Shown: positions 39,870 to 48,548, counted from the stretch's first letter. The stretch is DNA of 64,000 nucleotides from Thermodesulfobacteriota bacterium (GCA_031082315.1 JAVHLC010000001.1:124001-188000); one strand, 5' to 3'. Notes: a model not told the origin generated them from the letters alone. Made by a program: numbers and translations.

Positions 39870-41006
39870 ATGTCAAATCCGTTTTGTTTATACACTCTTC
39901 CACCCAACGCCCCTTTCTGTAACAGAGAGCGGGAAATCAAGGAACTCCTGTCTTTTGCCAAGTCCGGAACTAATGTCGTTCTCTATTCTCCCCGGCGTTA
40001 CGGAAAGACGTCGTTGGTAAACAAAATACAGTACAATTTAAAAAGGCAGGGCGCAATTACGCTGTTTGCAGACTTTTTTGGGGTTACCTCGATTGATGAC
40101 GTTGCCGCCCGCCTTGCCAAGGCAACGTTTTCCGTAACTCACAAAAACCGCTCCCTTTGGAAAACGGCACTGCAAACCATAAAGTCATTTCGCCCCGTGC
40201 TCAAACCTGATCCGCAAAGCGGGGTATCTCTTAGTGTGGAGCCGGCATCCGCCGGCACGCGGGGGATAGAACTCCTCAGCGAAACCATGGAGTCGTTGGG
40301 GCGGTTTATTGAGGCCGGTGGTAAGCTGGTTCATATCGCTCTTGACGAGTTTCAGGAAATTGTCGAGCTGAAAGAGGCTTTGCAGATAGAAGCCACCATG
40401 CGAACCCATATTCAGCATCACAAGGGTTCCTATTTCTTCATCGGAAGCCGACGCCGCGTTCTACTCGGGATATTCAACGAACGGCAGCGTCCCTTTTTCC
40501 AAAGCGCCATCAATTACGAACTCGAGCTTCTTCCTGTCGATGAGATCACTTCCTTTGTAAAAGAGCAGTTTGAATCCGGCGGTCTGAAAAAATGCACGGT
40601 TGAAACGGCACGCAAAATTGCCGTAAGCGTTTCCTGTCACCCCTATTATGTGCAAAAGCTTGGTCATTTTGTCTTTGAACTGTCGGGGGAAACAGTGACC
40701 TCAGACGACATTACAGCGGCAATGGCCGGAGTCCTTCTATCAGAAAAGCCGGTTTTTGAGGCCATCCTCCAGGGCCTGTCCCTGCAACAAAAACTCGTTT
40801 TACGTACAATTGCTGTAGAACCCACCGCCACACCGCTTGCACATGCCTATATTGGGAGGCATCGATTGGGATCGACCGGAGGGGTGCAACACTCGCTAAA
40901 ACAACTGACGTTATTGGATTTAATTGAAAAGGAAAAAGAGTGGCGGGTTGTAGATCCGCTTTTTGCTGCGTTCCTAAAGAAGCAGGGTGAAGATTATTTG
41001 CAGTAG
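39870..41006 (+). CDS. AAA+ ATPase of the 'archaeal ATPase' (COG1672-like) type
   Basis: The 378-residue protein starts with NREREIKELLSFAKSGTNVVLYSPRRYGKTSLVNKI (P-loop with PRRYGKTS), has a Walker B-like VHIALDEFQEIVEL and, after the ATPase core, a winged-helix-like C-terminal region (about 300-375). Such ATPases are often linked to mobile or defence loci; the specific role is unknown. Upstream is fusA; downstream a long hairpin separates it from the island genes read the other way. Confidence 0.78.
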   Translation: MSNPFCLYTLPPNAPFCNREREIKELLSFAKSGTNVVLYSPRRYGKTSLVNKIQYNLKRQGAITLFADFFGVTSIDDVAARLAKATFSVTHKNRSLWKTALQTIKSFRPVLKPDPQSGVSLSVEPASAGTRGIELLSETMESLGRFIEAGGKLVHIALDEFQEIVELKEALQIEATMRTHIQHHKGSYFFIGSRRRVLLGIFNERQRPFFQSAINYELELLPVDEITSFVKEQFESGGLKKCTVETARKIAVSVSCHPYYVQKLGHFVFELSGETVTSDDITAAMAGVLLSEKPVFEAILQGLSLQQKLVLRTIAVEPTATPLAHAYIGRHRLGSTGGVQHSLKQLTLLDLIEKEKEWRVVDPLFAAFLKKQGEDYLQ

Positions 41007-41034
41007 TTTAGACCCCTTGGGAACACCCGTCTTA

Positions 41035-41063
41035 GTGAAACAAAACATACTATTTTGTTTCAC
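41035..41063. terminator. Perfect 11-bp hairpin between convergent genes
   Basis: GTGAAACAAAA and TTTTGTTTCAC are separated by 7 bp. AT-rich stem ends provide a T run on both strands, as in a bidirectional terminator between the ATPase gene and the Tat-leader gene. Confidence 0.6.
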
Positions 41064-41185
41064 ATCAGAAGGAAAAAGGTAGGAAATTACCTCTTCAATT
41101 GTCCTTCCCCCCGGAAAGCCCCAAAATGAAACACTTCTCAAAATCTGTTTCACGATTACAAAAATGGCTCCAAAGAGAATCAGCT

Positions 41186-41941
41186 TTAATCGCTTGCAAA
41201 ATTGCCTTCTGCTGAACATAACAACCCATAAAGTATAGAAGCTCCTGTGACGTTGGGATGGCGGGTGTGACCACGGATCATCCGTTTCTGGATGAAGTCC
41301 AGGAGCGTCAGATTTTTCTCGATATGTATCTGCGTTAAAAACTCGATAGCTTCGGGCCGTTTTGCGTTTATACCTTTCCTGAGGGCCATAATTTCGGTTC
41401 TGTCCCGGACGAACAGGTTAATCATGTCCTCTACTTGCTGGTGCCAGAGGAGAATTCCCCTGGTGTCTTTCAGCATCAACTCTATAACCCCGGCAGTAGC
41501 TGACCGGCCCGCACGGAAATCGCCGATTATTTCTTCCGGCTTATGGGGATAAAGATCCAAATAAAAGAGCGTCTTCTTAAAACTCCGGGGATGGTACTTT
41601 TCAATATACCGCGCAAAGGCATTTCTTTCCCGAGTCCACTCAGCCACGAAGGATGGGTTTATTAGGGTCCCGTATATGAGTTTTATCTCGCTGGTTCTTT
41701 CCGTGTAAATGCAGTAAGCATAAAATCCGTTTCCTACAGCCCAGTCCAAGGCTTCTTTAGAGAAAAACCGCCGGAGCCAGGGTCTGCTGTTCGCGGGAAA
41801 TATCTCTTCTTTAAGGAAGCTCAAGGTCTCCCTGGAGACCGGGTGTTTTCCTTCGTGGATATCCCCTGCAACATCGAAATTCAAAATAGAGGCAAGGCCG
41901 CTACCTACGACAGTTCTCAAAAAGTCCCTTCTGCCCAGCAT
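41186..41941 (-). CDS. Tat-leader protein of unknown function (WYL-regulon candidate 1)
   Basis: The product is about 251 residues with an N-terminal MLGRRDFLRTVVGSGLASIL (twin-arginine type), then an alpha-helical body with no domain I recognise (features: FLDLYPHKPEEIIGDFRAG, MLKDTRGILLWHQQVEDMI). The second of two adjacent ATGs is chosen because GGGAGGG is then 7-8 nt away and the start matches the ML-x-RRDF pattern of two other genes in this island. The promoter carries the shared element at 42008-42022. Whether the leader really exports the protein is inference from the motif. Confidence 0.7.
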   Translation of the reverse strand: MLGRRDFLRTVVGSGLASILNFDVAGDIHEGKHPVSRETLSFLKEEIFPANSRPWLRRFFSKEALDWAVGNGFYAYCIYTERTSEIKLIYGTLINPSFVAEWTRERNAFARYIEKYHPRSFKKTLFYLDLYPHKPEEIIGDFRAGRSATAGVIELMLKDTRGILLWHQQVEDMINLFVRDRTEIMALRKGINAKRPEAIEFLTQIHIEKNLTLLDFIQKRMIRGHTRHPNVTGASILYGLLCSAEGNFASD

Positions 41942-41989
41942 CATAAAACCCTCCCCACAGCTTTGTCAGCAGATTTACCAGCCAAAGCA

Positions 41990-42022
41990 AATATAATACG
42001 GGACATAGGACAGATAGCGTCC
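41990..42022 (-). promoter_or_regulatory. Shared regulon promoter, site 1 (element plus -10)
   Basis: Read on the minus strand, GGACGCTATCTGTCC (42022-42008) is followed by exactly 12 bp and TATATT (41995-41990). There is no TTGACA-like -35. The start codon lies about 42 nt beyond the expected start of transcription. Confidence 0.75.
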
Positions 42023-42049
42023 GAGGAGGAAATTGACTTAAGAAGGAGC

Positions 42050-42171
42050 CTCTTGCAAAACTCCATTTTTTGTCATTCCCGCAACGCTTTTGAGCGGGAA
42101 TCTGGTTTTATTCAAGTAAAAACCATATCCCCGATAGAATCATTCGGGGATGACAGACAATTTTGCAAGAG
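42050..42171. repeat. MITE-like repeat with CTCTTGCAAAA terminal inverted repeats
   Basis: The ends CTCTTGCAAAA (42050-42060) and TTTTGCAAGAG (42161-42171) are perfect inverted repeats. The inside contains a short inverted gcgggaat-type piece. It lies in the gap between the Tat-leader gene promoter and the next gene. Confidence 0.65.
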
Positions 42172-42547
42172 CCTCGAAGGATAGGTTATTAATCCGGCAC
42201 GTAAACACATAACAAATGTCATGCCGGATCAAGTTTATCCGCCGCAGGCGGGCGGGAATGACGGCATTCGGGTATTTTGTTGCCGGAGTAATAAGATCAA
42301 GACACTGAGGGGAGTGGGCCTTTTATCTTGCTAGGAAAACGCGGAAGGTATGGACAGGGCCGTTGTTCTTGTGTTGACCTGATAATTGAAAAATAAAAAC
42401 GTTCTCGTGCGCTAAGGACAGCGCAGGGTATTTGCACAGAGCAGCGCTGTGCTTTCAGGCGTCATAGCCAAGTACGTACCCATGACCGTCCTACAGTTTG
42501 TGTGTCTTGGTGAAATTACTGTAAAAGAAACTGGATTACGATCCAGG
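42172..42547. other. Gap with a short inverted repeat, otherwise empty
   Basis: 42219-42262 has gtcatgccgg... and ...gggaatgacgg, a common dispersed-type inverted piece. After that no gene, RNA or promoter is recognised. Confidence 0.35.
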
Positions 42548-43405
42548 TCAGGTTTGTATTTCTAAAACTCGATACCAAGTTTTATACTGCCCAGAACCGG
42601 CTTCATAATCCTTTGACGTTATTCTATTTTTGCCCCACTTTAAATAATACCACTTTACGCCAGTGTCGAAAGGAGATCGGTCTGTGTAAAAACTAATCAC
42701 AGCTAGACCTTTTGTTCTCAATGTGTTCTGAGACTCGGCCAATTGTCCCAGGCCTGCTGTGATTTGTCCCGCATTAAATACGCCCCACTCTTTTTTTCCG
42801 TATTCCTTTGATCCATGAAAATGGGCGTTATCAATTACAACATTATAGAGATCACGTTCCCATTTCATCGAATCAGGATAGGTGCCCCCGCGAAAAGCAC
42901 AGCCGTCCATGCAGCACAGGGGAAAAACCTTTTGACCACCAAAATGATAGGCCCTGGGGTCGTCACGATTACCAGGATTGTCCTCCGTCCTGAACTTCTT
43001 AACAAATTGCCACTCGTAGTTAGCGAGATCCATAAGATAGCTGTACTGTGATTTGTCTGGACAGTCCGCTCCCGCGCTTATCAATATTTTATGGCCCCTA
43101 AAGGTCCTCATTGCATTAGCGACTCGCTTTTTTAGTGTTTTCAAATCACTCGTATGGAATCCGGCGGGCAGAACTATAATTTCTTCAGAATCGCGCCGTT
43201 TTGTATTGATTACTTCTTGAACATAAGATACCGCCATTCGAACTCGCAAATCATCGTCAAAGCAGTTACGAATGTCTGAATGGGGGAAGACTAGATGAAC
43301 CCTAAGCCGTTTTTCTGCTTTATCGAGGTGGGGTGGCTGGTAGTTAAAAACGGCCCTTTTTCTTTTTGGGGTTTGCGGTCGTGTTATTGATGTTGTTTGA
43401 ACCAT
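42548..43405 (-). CDS. Unknown protein with possible nitrilase-like fold
   Basis: The 285-residue protein starts with a basic, Pro-rich segment. The middle contains EEIIVLPAGFHTSDL, KILISAGADC, FVKKFRTEDN and GQKVFPLCCMDGCAFRGGTYP. These stand where carbon-nitrogen hydrolases have LPE, K and C-x-D, so a nitrilase-like fold is possible; the Glu of the triad is not seen (Ala instead), so catalysis would be doubtful. AGGAGG precedes the ATG. It lies 83 nt after the upstream nuclease-like gene on the same strand. I am unsure of the family. Confidence 0.5.
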   Translation of the reverse strand: MVQTTSITRPQTPKRKRAVFNYQPPHLDKAEKRLRVHLVFPHSDIRNCFDDDLRVRMAVSYVQEVINTKRRDSEEIIVLPAGFHTSDLKTLKKRVANAMRTFRGHKILISAGADCPDKSQYSYLMDLANYEWQFVKKFRTEDNPGNRDDPRAYHFGGQKVFPLCCMDGCAFRGGTYPDSMKWERDLYNVVIDNAHFHGSKEYGKKEWGVFNAGQITAGLGQLAESQNTLRTKGLAVISFYTDRSPFDTGVKWYYLKWGKNRITSKDYEAGSGQYKTWYRVLEIQT

Positions 43406-43488
43406 TGTTTACTCCTCCTGCTCTGTAGTTTTTGCCGAAAAATCTTTATGTGTAGTAGTGGGGGCACCCCTCTAGTCCTCTAGTAATT

Positions 43489-44061
43489 TTAATAAGATAT
43501 TCGGTCTCTTATCATGGATAAAACTGTGCCGCTGTCTTCTTCACACCAAATCTTTTCATTCGACAAGAGTCTGATTGTGGGATTCAATCCAAACGAAGCG
43601 GGTAAGAGGTCTCGAAGGGTATCATACCAGGCTCTTGTTTCATCTCTATGAGCGGGATCGTTATCGTGTCTATTCAACGCTAGGCATTTCTCATGCCATG
43701 TCTTTCGCCTGTATCCAATTTTCACACCCGCCGGATACATCGATAAGGTTAACGCCCTTGGAGCCGTGAAGTGTTGCGGTTCGTCCAACTCAATCAGGCA
43801 ATTTAAGGCCGGTACATAGTGATCGCACGGGGGTAGCCTGGATTTGCCGACAAAGGTATGGTATCCACGATGGCCTTGAAGCGCCATATATATTTTTTCT
43901 AATGCCTGCGCTGTTTTTCTTTTTATTGAGGAGTGACGGAGAATATCCTCAATCCGGCACGGCCAACCTGATTTCCATGGGTTTTCAACTCCACCAAATT
44001 CTTCTTCAAGGCTTTTCAGAAACGCCGACTTACACTTCGTGCAATGTGCATAATGGCCCAT
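43489..44061 (-). CDS. Vsr/DUF559-like nuclease candidate with N-terminal CxxC
   Basis: The 190-residue protein begins MGHYAHCTKCKSAF (CxxC that may bind zinc) and contains CDHYVPALNCLIELDEPQHFTAPR, the arrangement D-x10-E-x-D with following Q-H seen in Vsr/DUF559-type PD-(D/E)XK folds. Later residues (YRRKTWHEKCLALN, HRDETRAWYDTLRDLLP) resemble the 'R.D..K..' helix of such enzymes. A DNA-cleavage or repair role is inference. GGAG lies 7 nt before the ATG; it follows the DUF2779 gene by 71 nt and is likely in the same transcript. Confidence 0.55.
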   Translation of the reverse strand: MGHYAHCTKCKSAFLKSLEEEFGGVENPWKSGWPCRIEDILRHSSIKRKTAQALEKIYMALQGHRGYHTFVGKSRLPPCDHYVPALNCLIELDEPQHFTAPRALTLSMYPAGVKIGYRRKTWHEKCLALNRHDNDPAHRDETRAWYDTLRDLLPASFGLNPTIRLLSNEKIWCEEDSGTVLSMIRDRISY

Positions 44062-44132
44062 CGTCTGCTCCTTGTTTTTAAAAACTCATGCTATCTTATC
44101 GGGTTAAAATGGGATATGGTAAATCTTTGTGG

Positions 44133-45617
44133 TTAACTCATCTCCCTCAATCTCTCCAAAATCCTCACCATCCCCAGGGTATCCAGCTTGCAATAGTCGA
44201 GGAGGGCCTTGCGGATGGCTTGAATCTCCGATTGATCCTGGGACTCGCATGTCCTGAAATATGCCTGCACCGCCATGCCCCCATTGCTTATCTCCATCTC
44301 ATCATAGCTCAACTGCGGCACCAGGGCCGGAAGGACGTATTTTTGCGAAGAACTTCCTTTCATCTTCCAGTGGTACACGTCCTTCTTTTTGAAAGGGACT
44401 TCCAGATCCCTTACATTTTCAACAATCCTTTGCAGCTTTTTACGGTATCGGGGCAACCAGGCCGCAAGGTCTTTCAAGACACCGATTTCAAAACTGGCGT
44501 GGTAGGCCAGCACACACGCATTATCCGGGATTTCGCTGGCGAGATTTCCTGCCAGTTCCTCTCGTGGGTCAATATTCGGCTCGGCCAGGAACGCGTGGTG
44601 CCCCAGCCGGGCCCCTTTCCGCTTCAGATAATGAAGCGAATACTGATGCGGAACATTTTGATAGGGCCTTGTGCCGCTAAAGGCGGGTATGGCACAGGAA
44701 AACGTCTCAAAATCGAGGAAGTACAGCGGATACCAGAGTGAGTCCAGAAATTGTTTCAGTCCCCCCTTGTTGACATACTTTTTCTTCTGCAGGAAGGACT
44801 CCAACTGGATATTTTGTTTTTTGGACAATATCTCCTTTGGGGCATCCCTGAGGTCCACTATTCCTTGCCGATATAGGTCGAAGGGCTTTACCCGGCCGCG
44901 GCCATCCAGGTTAAAGACAGAGTATTCCGGTATATGCTGCCAGCAATGTCCACAGAAGTCGCAATAGTAAGGGTCTTTACAATACTCACCGATGTCGATG
45001 GCCGGAACCCCTTTCCTGAGCGCCTTTCTCATTTTGGTGATCTCATCCGCCACAAAGCGTTGCTTGTCCCGGACCGCCTTGGTGACATCATCGATAACGA
45101 AGAGCGCGGATGGGTCTATGTCGCCATTTCTTACATATTGGTTGTTAATATAAACGACCGAGGCCTTGCTGATGCGGATTCCGGCCCCCTTCAACACATA
45201 GTATTGCACGGCAACATCGTTTAGGTATCTCGGTTCCAACTTGGTTGATCCCTTCACCTCATATAGTTCCCAACCCTGTCGTGCCTTGCGTAGAATATCC
45301 GTTTTTACGAATACATTGTCGTAGCTGAAAGCCGGCTCATAAAGGATTCGTGCGCCGCCCTTGATCTCTTCTTTCGTCAGATTGAGCTGTTTTTCCAGGG
45401 ATAGGTCCTGGTATGGAACTTCAAACCCTCCCGGAAAGATCTGCCGGGCGTAGGTCCCGACCTCGCGACCGCTCTGGAACAGCGCTTCCTGTGATTCGGA
45501 GACCTCATCTCTGAGTTCCGGATGAAATTTATGCAGATAAAGAGCCTTGTGGCACTGAAGCCCCTTCATGACCAGCGACTTGCTGAGATACACCTTATGG
45601 ATGTTTTTCAGATACAT
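44133..45617 (-). CDS. DUF2779 protein: Cas4-like nuclease fused to RNase H-like exonuclease
   Basis: The 494-residue protein has an N-terminal Cas4/RecB-like domain with D107, E120-x-K122 and a Cys set (C22, C213, C219, C222, C225) able to hold an iron-sulfur cluster, then the DUF2779 exonuclease-like domain beginning YFLDFETF (D302-x-E304) with VLAYHASFEIGVLKDLA, DLEVPFKKKDVYHWKMKGSSSQKYVLPALVPQLSYDEM and a final DTLGMV. It most likely acts on DNA or RNA ends. AAAGGAGA precedes the ATG. I found no copy of the shared regulon element upstream. Confidence 0.85.
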   Translation of the reverse strand: MYLKNIHKVYLSKSLVMKGLQCHKALYLHKFHPELRDEVSESQEALFQSGREVGTYARQIFPGGFEVPYQDLSLEKQLNLTKEEIKGGARILYEPAFSYDNVFVKTDILRKARQGWELYEVKGSTKLEPRYLNDVAVQYYVLKGAGIRISKASVVYINNQYVRNGDIDPSALFVIDDVTKAVRDKQRFVADEITKMRKALRKGVPAIDIGEYCKDPYYCDFCGHCWQHIPEYSVFNLDGRGRVKPFDLYRQGIVDLRDAPKEILSKKQNIQLESFLQKKKYVNKGGLKQFLDSLWYPLYFLDFETFSCAIPAFSGTRPYQNVPHQYSLHYLKRKGARLGHHAFLAEPNIDPREELAGNLASEIPDNACVLAYHASFEIGVLKDLAAWLPRYRKKLQRIVENVRDLEVPFKKKDVYHWKMKGSSSQKYVLPALVPQLSYDEMEISNGGMAVQAYFRTCESQDQSEIQAIRKALLDYCKLDTLGMVRILERLREMS

Positions 45618-45800
45618 GATTTACTCTCCTTTCCCACGGTCATTAAATGGCAGTTTCCAGCCCATAGCTATTTATCGGTACAAAGCGCCGATTACTTGGC
45701 AACTGGTTTCTTACGCCAAACCGGTCTGAGACAGGCGGGCGATCACGACCAGCAAGGTTTTTAGGCATTTCTTTGCAACCTCAAATCTGTTTTCGATTGA

Positions 45801-46208
45801 CTATCCGCCCGCCAGTTGATGAGATCTGAACAAATGATCAATCTCTAGCACTAAAGCCCTATGGCTCTTTGAAAAACCCCTCTCTTTTTCCAGAAAATCC
45901 CGGCACCTTTGAAGCAGCCGAATAAGGTCATCCGGGTTAGGTCCTGGTTTATCGTCGAAGCTGTGGGCATTCCAGCCCTCCTCCACCGTCTTCTCGCAGC
46001 CGAAGTGCTCGAAGACTGTTTCCAGGTGAAATCTGGCTTTGGAGTTACAGCAGAGTCCCCAGTCCTCATTAAACTTGCCATAGTAGGAGCAACCGCCGCA
46101 CTGTTTCTCGATCCACCCGGGCTTACGGCACAGCTCGTTGTACAGATGTGCCGTAAACTGGTTTGAAAAACCGCGTGTTATGATATGGTTTCTGTTAATG
46201 TTTATCAT
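45801..46208 (-). CDS. Cys-rich small protein, regulon operon partner of the WG-repeat gene
   Basis: The 135-residue protein has Cys at 27, 37, 40, 53, 54 and 71 (CRKPGWIEKQCGGCSYYGKF, DWGLCCNSKARFHLETVFEH), likely a metal- or cluster-binding arrangement. It lies 20 nt after the WG-repeat gene, so it shares its promoter. The ATG at 46208 is chosen (AAGG upstream); ATGs at 46229 and 46250 are possible. A decayed second copy is at 49683-50050, which shows that this protein is a real, evolving gene. Function unknown. Confidence 0.65.
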   Translation of the reverse strand: MININRNHIITRGFSNQFTAHLYNELCRKPGWIEKQCGGCSYYGKFNEDWGLCCNSKARFHLETVFEHFGCEKTVEEGWNAHSFDDKPGPNPDDLIRLLQRCRDFLEKERGFSKSHRALVLEIDHLFRSHQLAGG

Positions 46209-46228
46209 TGACCTTGTCCTGCCCGACA

Positions 46229-47266
46229 TTATAAAGAGGTAGGCTTCCAAACATACGCGCCTGTCTTGTCGATATAGCCAAGCCTGTCCTCAAGCCTTAC
46301 CGCCGCCAGTCCGTTATCGAAGGACCAGGCACAATCAAACTTAAGGTCTATTACTGCCTCCCCGCTTTTGTTTATAAAGCCGTGCCTCCCGCCGACGGCT
46401 ACGCTTGCCAGACCTTCGTGAAAAGGCCAATAAAAATCAAACTGAGGAGTTATTACAATTTCCCCGCTGGCGTCGATGAAACCTTCCTTGCCGTCAATGG
46501 ACATGTCCGCCAGTCCTTCAGAGAAAGAACCTACATAAAACGGCAAAGGGGGGATGCTCACTCTGCCTGTACGGTCAATGAACCCATATCCACCCTTAAG
46601 AGATACGCGCGCCAGGCCGTCAGAAAAGGATTGCGCGTCCCGATAGTCTGCGGGTATGATTATTTTTCCCGTCTTGTCAATAAACCCCTTCAATGCTCCG
46701 ATCCTAACGCAGGCCAGACCTTCAGAAAAGTTTCTGGCACGGGTGAACTGCGGATCAATCGCCACCTTGCCGAATCTGTCCAGATATCCCCAGCGACCGT
46801 CAATCATCGCAGCGACAAGCCCTTCTGCAAACCATCCCTCAATCCCTCTGTATGTTTCGTATAAAAGCTCAATAACAAATGTGCCTGTTTGATCAATGTA
46901 ACCATGCTTGCCGCCGATCTCTACGCACGCACGACCTTCATTGAACTCATAAGCGTCATCAAATTGTGGTTCAATAACCATTTGTCCCATCCGGTCTATG
47001 TATCCCCATTTATTGTTAACCTGGACTCCAGCTAACCCTTCGCTGAAATCCCATGCGCGGTCAAATTGAGGTTCAATCACCAGGTTGCCGTTCCGGTCTA
47101 TGAAACCGGTCTGGCCATCGACCCCGACCGCGAATAAAGGGTCTGCTCTCTCGCCATTTGTGTATAACCTGTTAGAATCTTCGGCAATGGCGCCGAATAC
47201 CGTTGTGTGGGCCAAGGCCATACCCGTTCCTATCAAGCCTTTTAAGAAGTCTCTCCTGTCCAGCAT
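46229..47266 (-). CDS. WG-repeat protein with Tat-type leader (WYL-regulon candidate 2)
   Basis: The product has about 345 residues. It starts MLDRRDFLKGLIGTGMALAH (twin-arginine leader, AGA about residue 28), followed by about eight WG/KWG repeats, each 'GFID/GYID.. G.(V/I)I.P.FD.A..FSEGLA.V...' of about 32-38 residues. Such repeats form beta structures and occur in secreted or surface proteins. AAAGGAGG lies 6-7 nt before the ATG. The promoter has the shared element at 47340-47354, and the Cys-rich gene follows 20 nt downstream. Confidence 0.85.
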   Translation of the reverse strand: MLDRRDFLKGLIGTGMALAHTTVFGAIAEDSNRLYTNGERADPLFAVGVDGQTGFIDRNGNLVIEPQFDRAWDFSEGLAGVQVNNKWGYIDRMGQMVIEPQFDDAYEFNEGRACVEIGGKHGYIDQTGTFVIELLYETYRGIEGWFAEGLVAAMIDGRWGYLDRFGKVAIDPQFTRARNFSEGLACVRIGALKGFIDKTGKIIIPADYRDAQSFSDGLARVSLKGGYGFIDRTGRVSIPPLPFYVGSFSEGLADMSIDGKEGFIDASGEIVITPQFDFYWPFHEGLASVAVGGRHGFINKSGEAVIDLKFDCAWSFDNGLAAVRLEDRLGYIDKTGAYVWKPTSL

Positions 47267-47321
47267 AATGTAACCTCCTTTGACACCAGCGTTCTGCGAA
47301 TCTCTGCACAGCATACCTGTT

Positions 47322-47354
47322 ATTATAATACACAGGGTGGGACAGATAGCGTCC
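47322..47354 (-). promoter_or_regulatory. Shared regulon promoter, site 2 (element plus -10)
   Basis: On the minus strand GGACGCTATCTGTCC (47354-47340) is followed by 12 bp and a perfect TATAAT (47327-47322). The leader to the WG-repeat start codon is about 49 nt. Confidence 0.78.
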
Positions 47355-47364
47355 GACCTCTCTG

Positions 47365-47655
47365 CTACCACAGCCCGGCCTTGTGAAATTCTTCGCCGTC
47401 TTTCGGAATAGGCCGGTCTTCAGGCCAGCCCTCCATTTCCAGGTCCTGGCGGATGTGTATTTCTGCCGCAAGAGCGGCCCGATCGCCCCATAAACGCCTG
47501 ACTTCTTCTATTCCCTGGCGATGGTGACGCAAATGCCGGTGCCGGGTGCCCCAGGGCGGCTTCAGGAAAAACTCATCCAGCCAGAGATGTACCTTGGGAA
47601 AGGGTTCCCCCAGAATTTCTTTGCACCGTTGACAATGTTCCTCGAAAGAAGCCAT
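47365..47655 (-). CDS. Small His/Trp-rich protein (possibly DUF6915-like), operon with the DnaB-like gene
   Basis: The 96-residue protein reads MASFEEHCQRCKEILGEPFP and then KVHLWLDEFF..., with HRHLRHHRQGIEEVRRLWGD and AAEIHIRQDLEMEGW. The H-x-W-L-D, RHxxLRHHxxGI and HIxxDL pattern recalls the DUF6915 group, but that is from memory and weak. The ATG has GAGGAA about 10 nt upstream; an upstream GTG (47703) overlapping the previous stop is an alternative. It ends 11 bp before the site-2 element. Confidence 0.5.
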   Translation of the reverse strand: MASFEEHCQRCKEILGEPFPKVHLWLDEFFLKPPWGTRHRHLRHHRQGIEEVRRLWGDRAALAAEIHIRQDLEMEGWPEDRPIPKDGEEFHKAGLW

Positions 47656-47699
47656 ACCGGTCAGTTCCTCAAATGTAGTTACTTTTATGGCTGTTTTGG

Positions 47700-48383
47700 T
47701 CACAGGCAAAGGGTCTCATCGGCGAGCCTTTTAATCTGGTTGTAGTGCGGGTATTTCCCGGCCTGGGTCATGGCGACTATAGTGATGTTCATATTTCTAG
47801 CCAAAGTCTTGAGGTATCCGACTGTCTGCATAACTTCCTCAGACCCGGCCATAGGCCCCAGCGCTTGAAGATAATCAACCAATACCAGCCCAATATCCAG
47901 ACCATCGAGCCTTTTGATCTCGCAGATTACATGCCGGATTTGAGCAACCTCGATCAAGGCGGCATCGTGTACATAGAGAGGACTCTCTGCCAGACCCCCC
48001 GCACTTGTCGCTATCCGGCCCCAATCAGACCCGGTCGAACTGTGATGCCCTGTCCCCTGGACTCCTGACATATAAGCCAGAAGTTCAAGGCTGAGATCTT
48101 CTTTTGCGATAGACGGGCTTAAATATGCCGTCGGGATTTTCTTCTCTATAGTAAGCTCTCTCATGGCGCTGTACGCAAATCTACTTTGCTCCACCTCGGA
48201 GCGACTACCGACCAGGACAACATAGCCTTTCTTGAACCACGTTGCAGTTCCTGTCTTATACGGCAGCGACTGACGTTCATCTCCTGCAAATACCCTGCTT
48301 ATCGCTCCCAGCCCATCACCGATTAGGGTCACGAAAACACTAGCTCCCATAGTAACCTTAATGAAGTCTCTTCTGGTCAACAT
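47700..48383 (-). CDS. Tat-leader protein with degenerate DnaB-C/RecA-like domain (WYL-regulon candidate 3)
   Basis: The 227-residue protein starts MLTRRDFIKVTMGASVFVTL (twin-arginine leader with possible cleavage after VFA at 33). From about residue 50 it matches the C-terminal ATPase domain of DnaB: KGYVVLVGSRSEVEQSRFAY (place of the P-loop), SDWGRIATSAGGLAESPLYVHD, IGLVLVDYLQALG (Walker B, D170), VGYLKTLARNMNITIVAMTQ (sensor). The P-loop Gly-Lys-Thr is missing, so ATP hydrolysis is unlikely. CCGGAGG lies 5 nt before the ATG. Its promoter is site 3; the leader is long, about 160 nt. A DnaB-like domain behind an export signal is very unusual. Confidence 0.75.
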   Translation of the reverse strand: MLTRRDFIKVTMGASVFVTLIGDGLGAISRVFAGDERQSLPYKTGTATWFKKGYVVLVGSRSEVEQSRFAYSAMRELTIEKKIPTAYLSPSIAKEDLSLELLAYMSGVQGTGHHSSTGSDWGRIATSAGGLAESPLYVHDAALIEVAQIRHVICEIKRLDGLDIGLVLVDYLQALGPMAGSEEVMQTVGYLKTLARNMNITIVAMTQAGKYPHYNQIKRLADETLCL

Positions 48384-48548
48384 CTGAACCTCCGGTTCTG
48401 CATGAAGTAGGCAAATAAGAGCACGGCCCAATATAGACCCGGTCAATATCTCCGATGGACGCCGGCTAGAGCCGATCACACAAATGTAGCTAACGGTCGG
48501 TGGCCATTCACCGAACTGACTTCCCAACACGAAGGTGAATTTTGGGGT

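Noticed and set aside
44088-44741. Plus-strand frame of 217 codons opposite the DUF2779 gene
   Set aside because: Antisense to a protein with recognisable nuclease motifs.
45618-45800. A regulon element upstream of the DUF2779 gene
   Set aside because: A GGCGCTTTGTACC piece is vaguely similar but needs a gap and has no correctly placed -10.
46229-47266. WG-repeat periodicity as a possible DNA repeat array
   Set aside because: The repeats are at protein level, imperfect at DNA level, and within an open frame.
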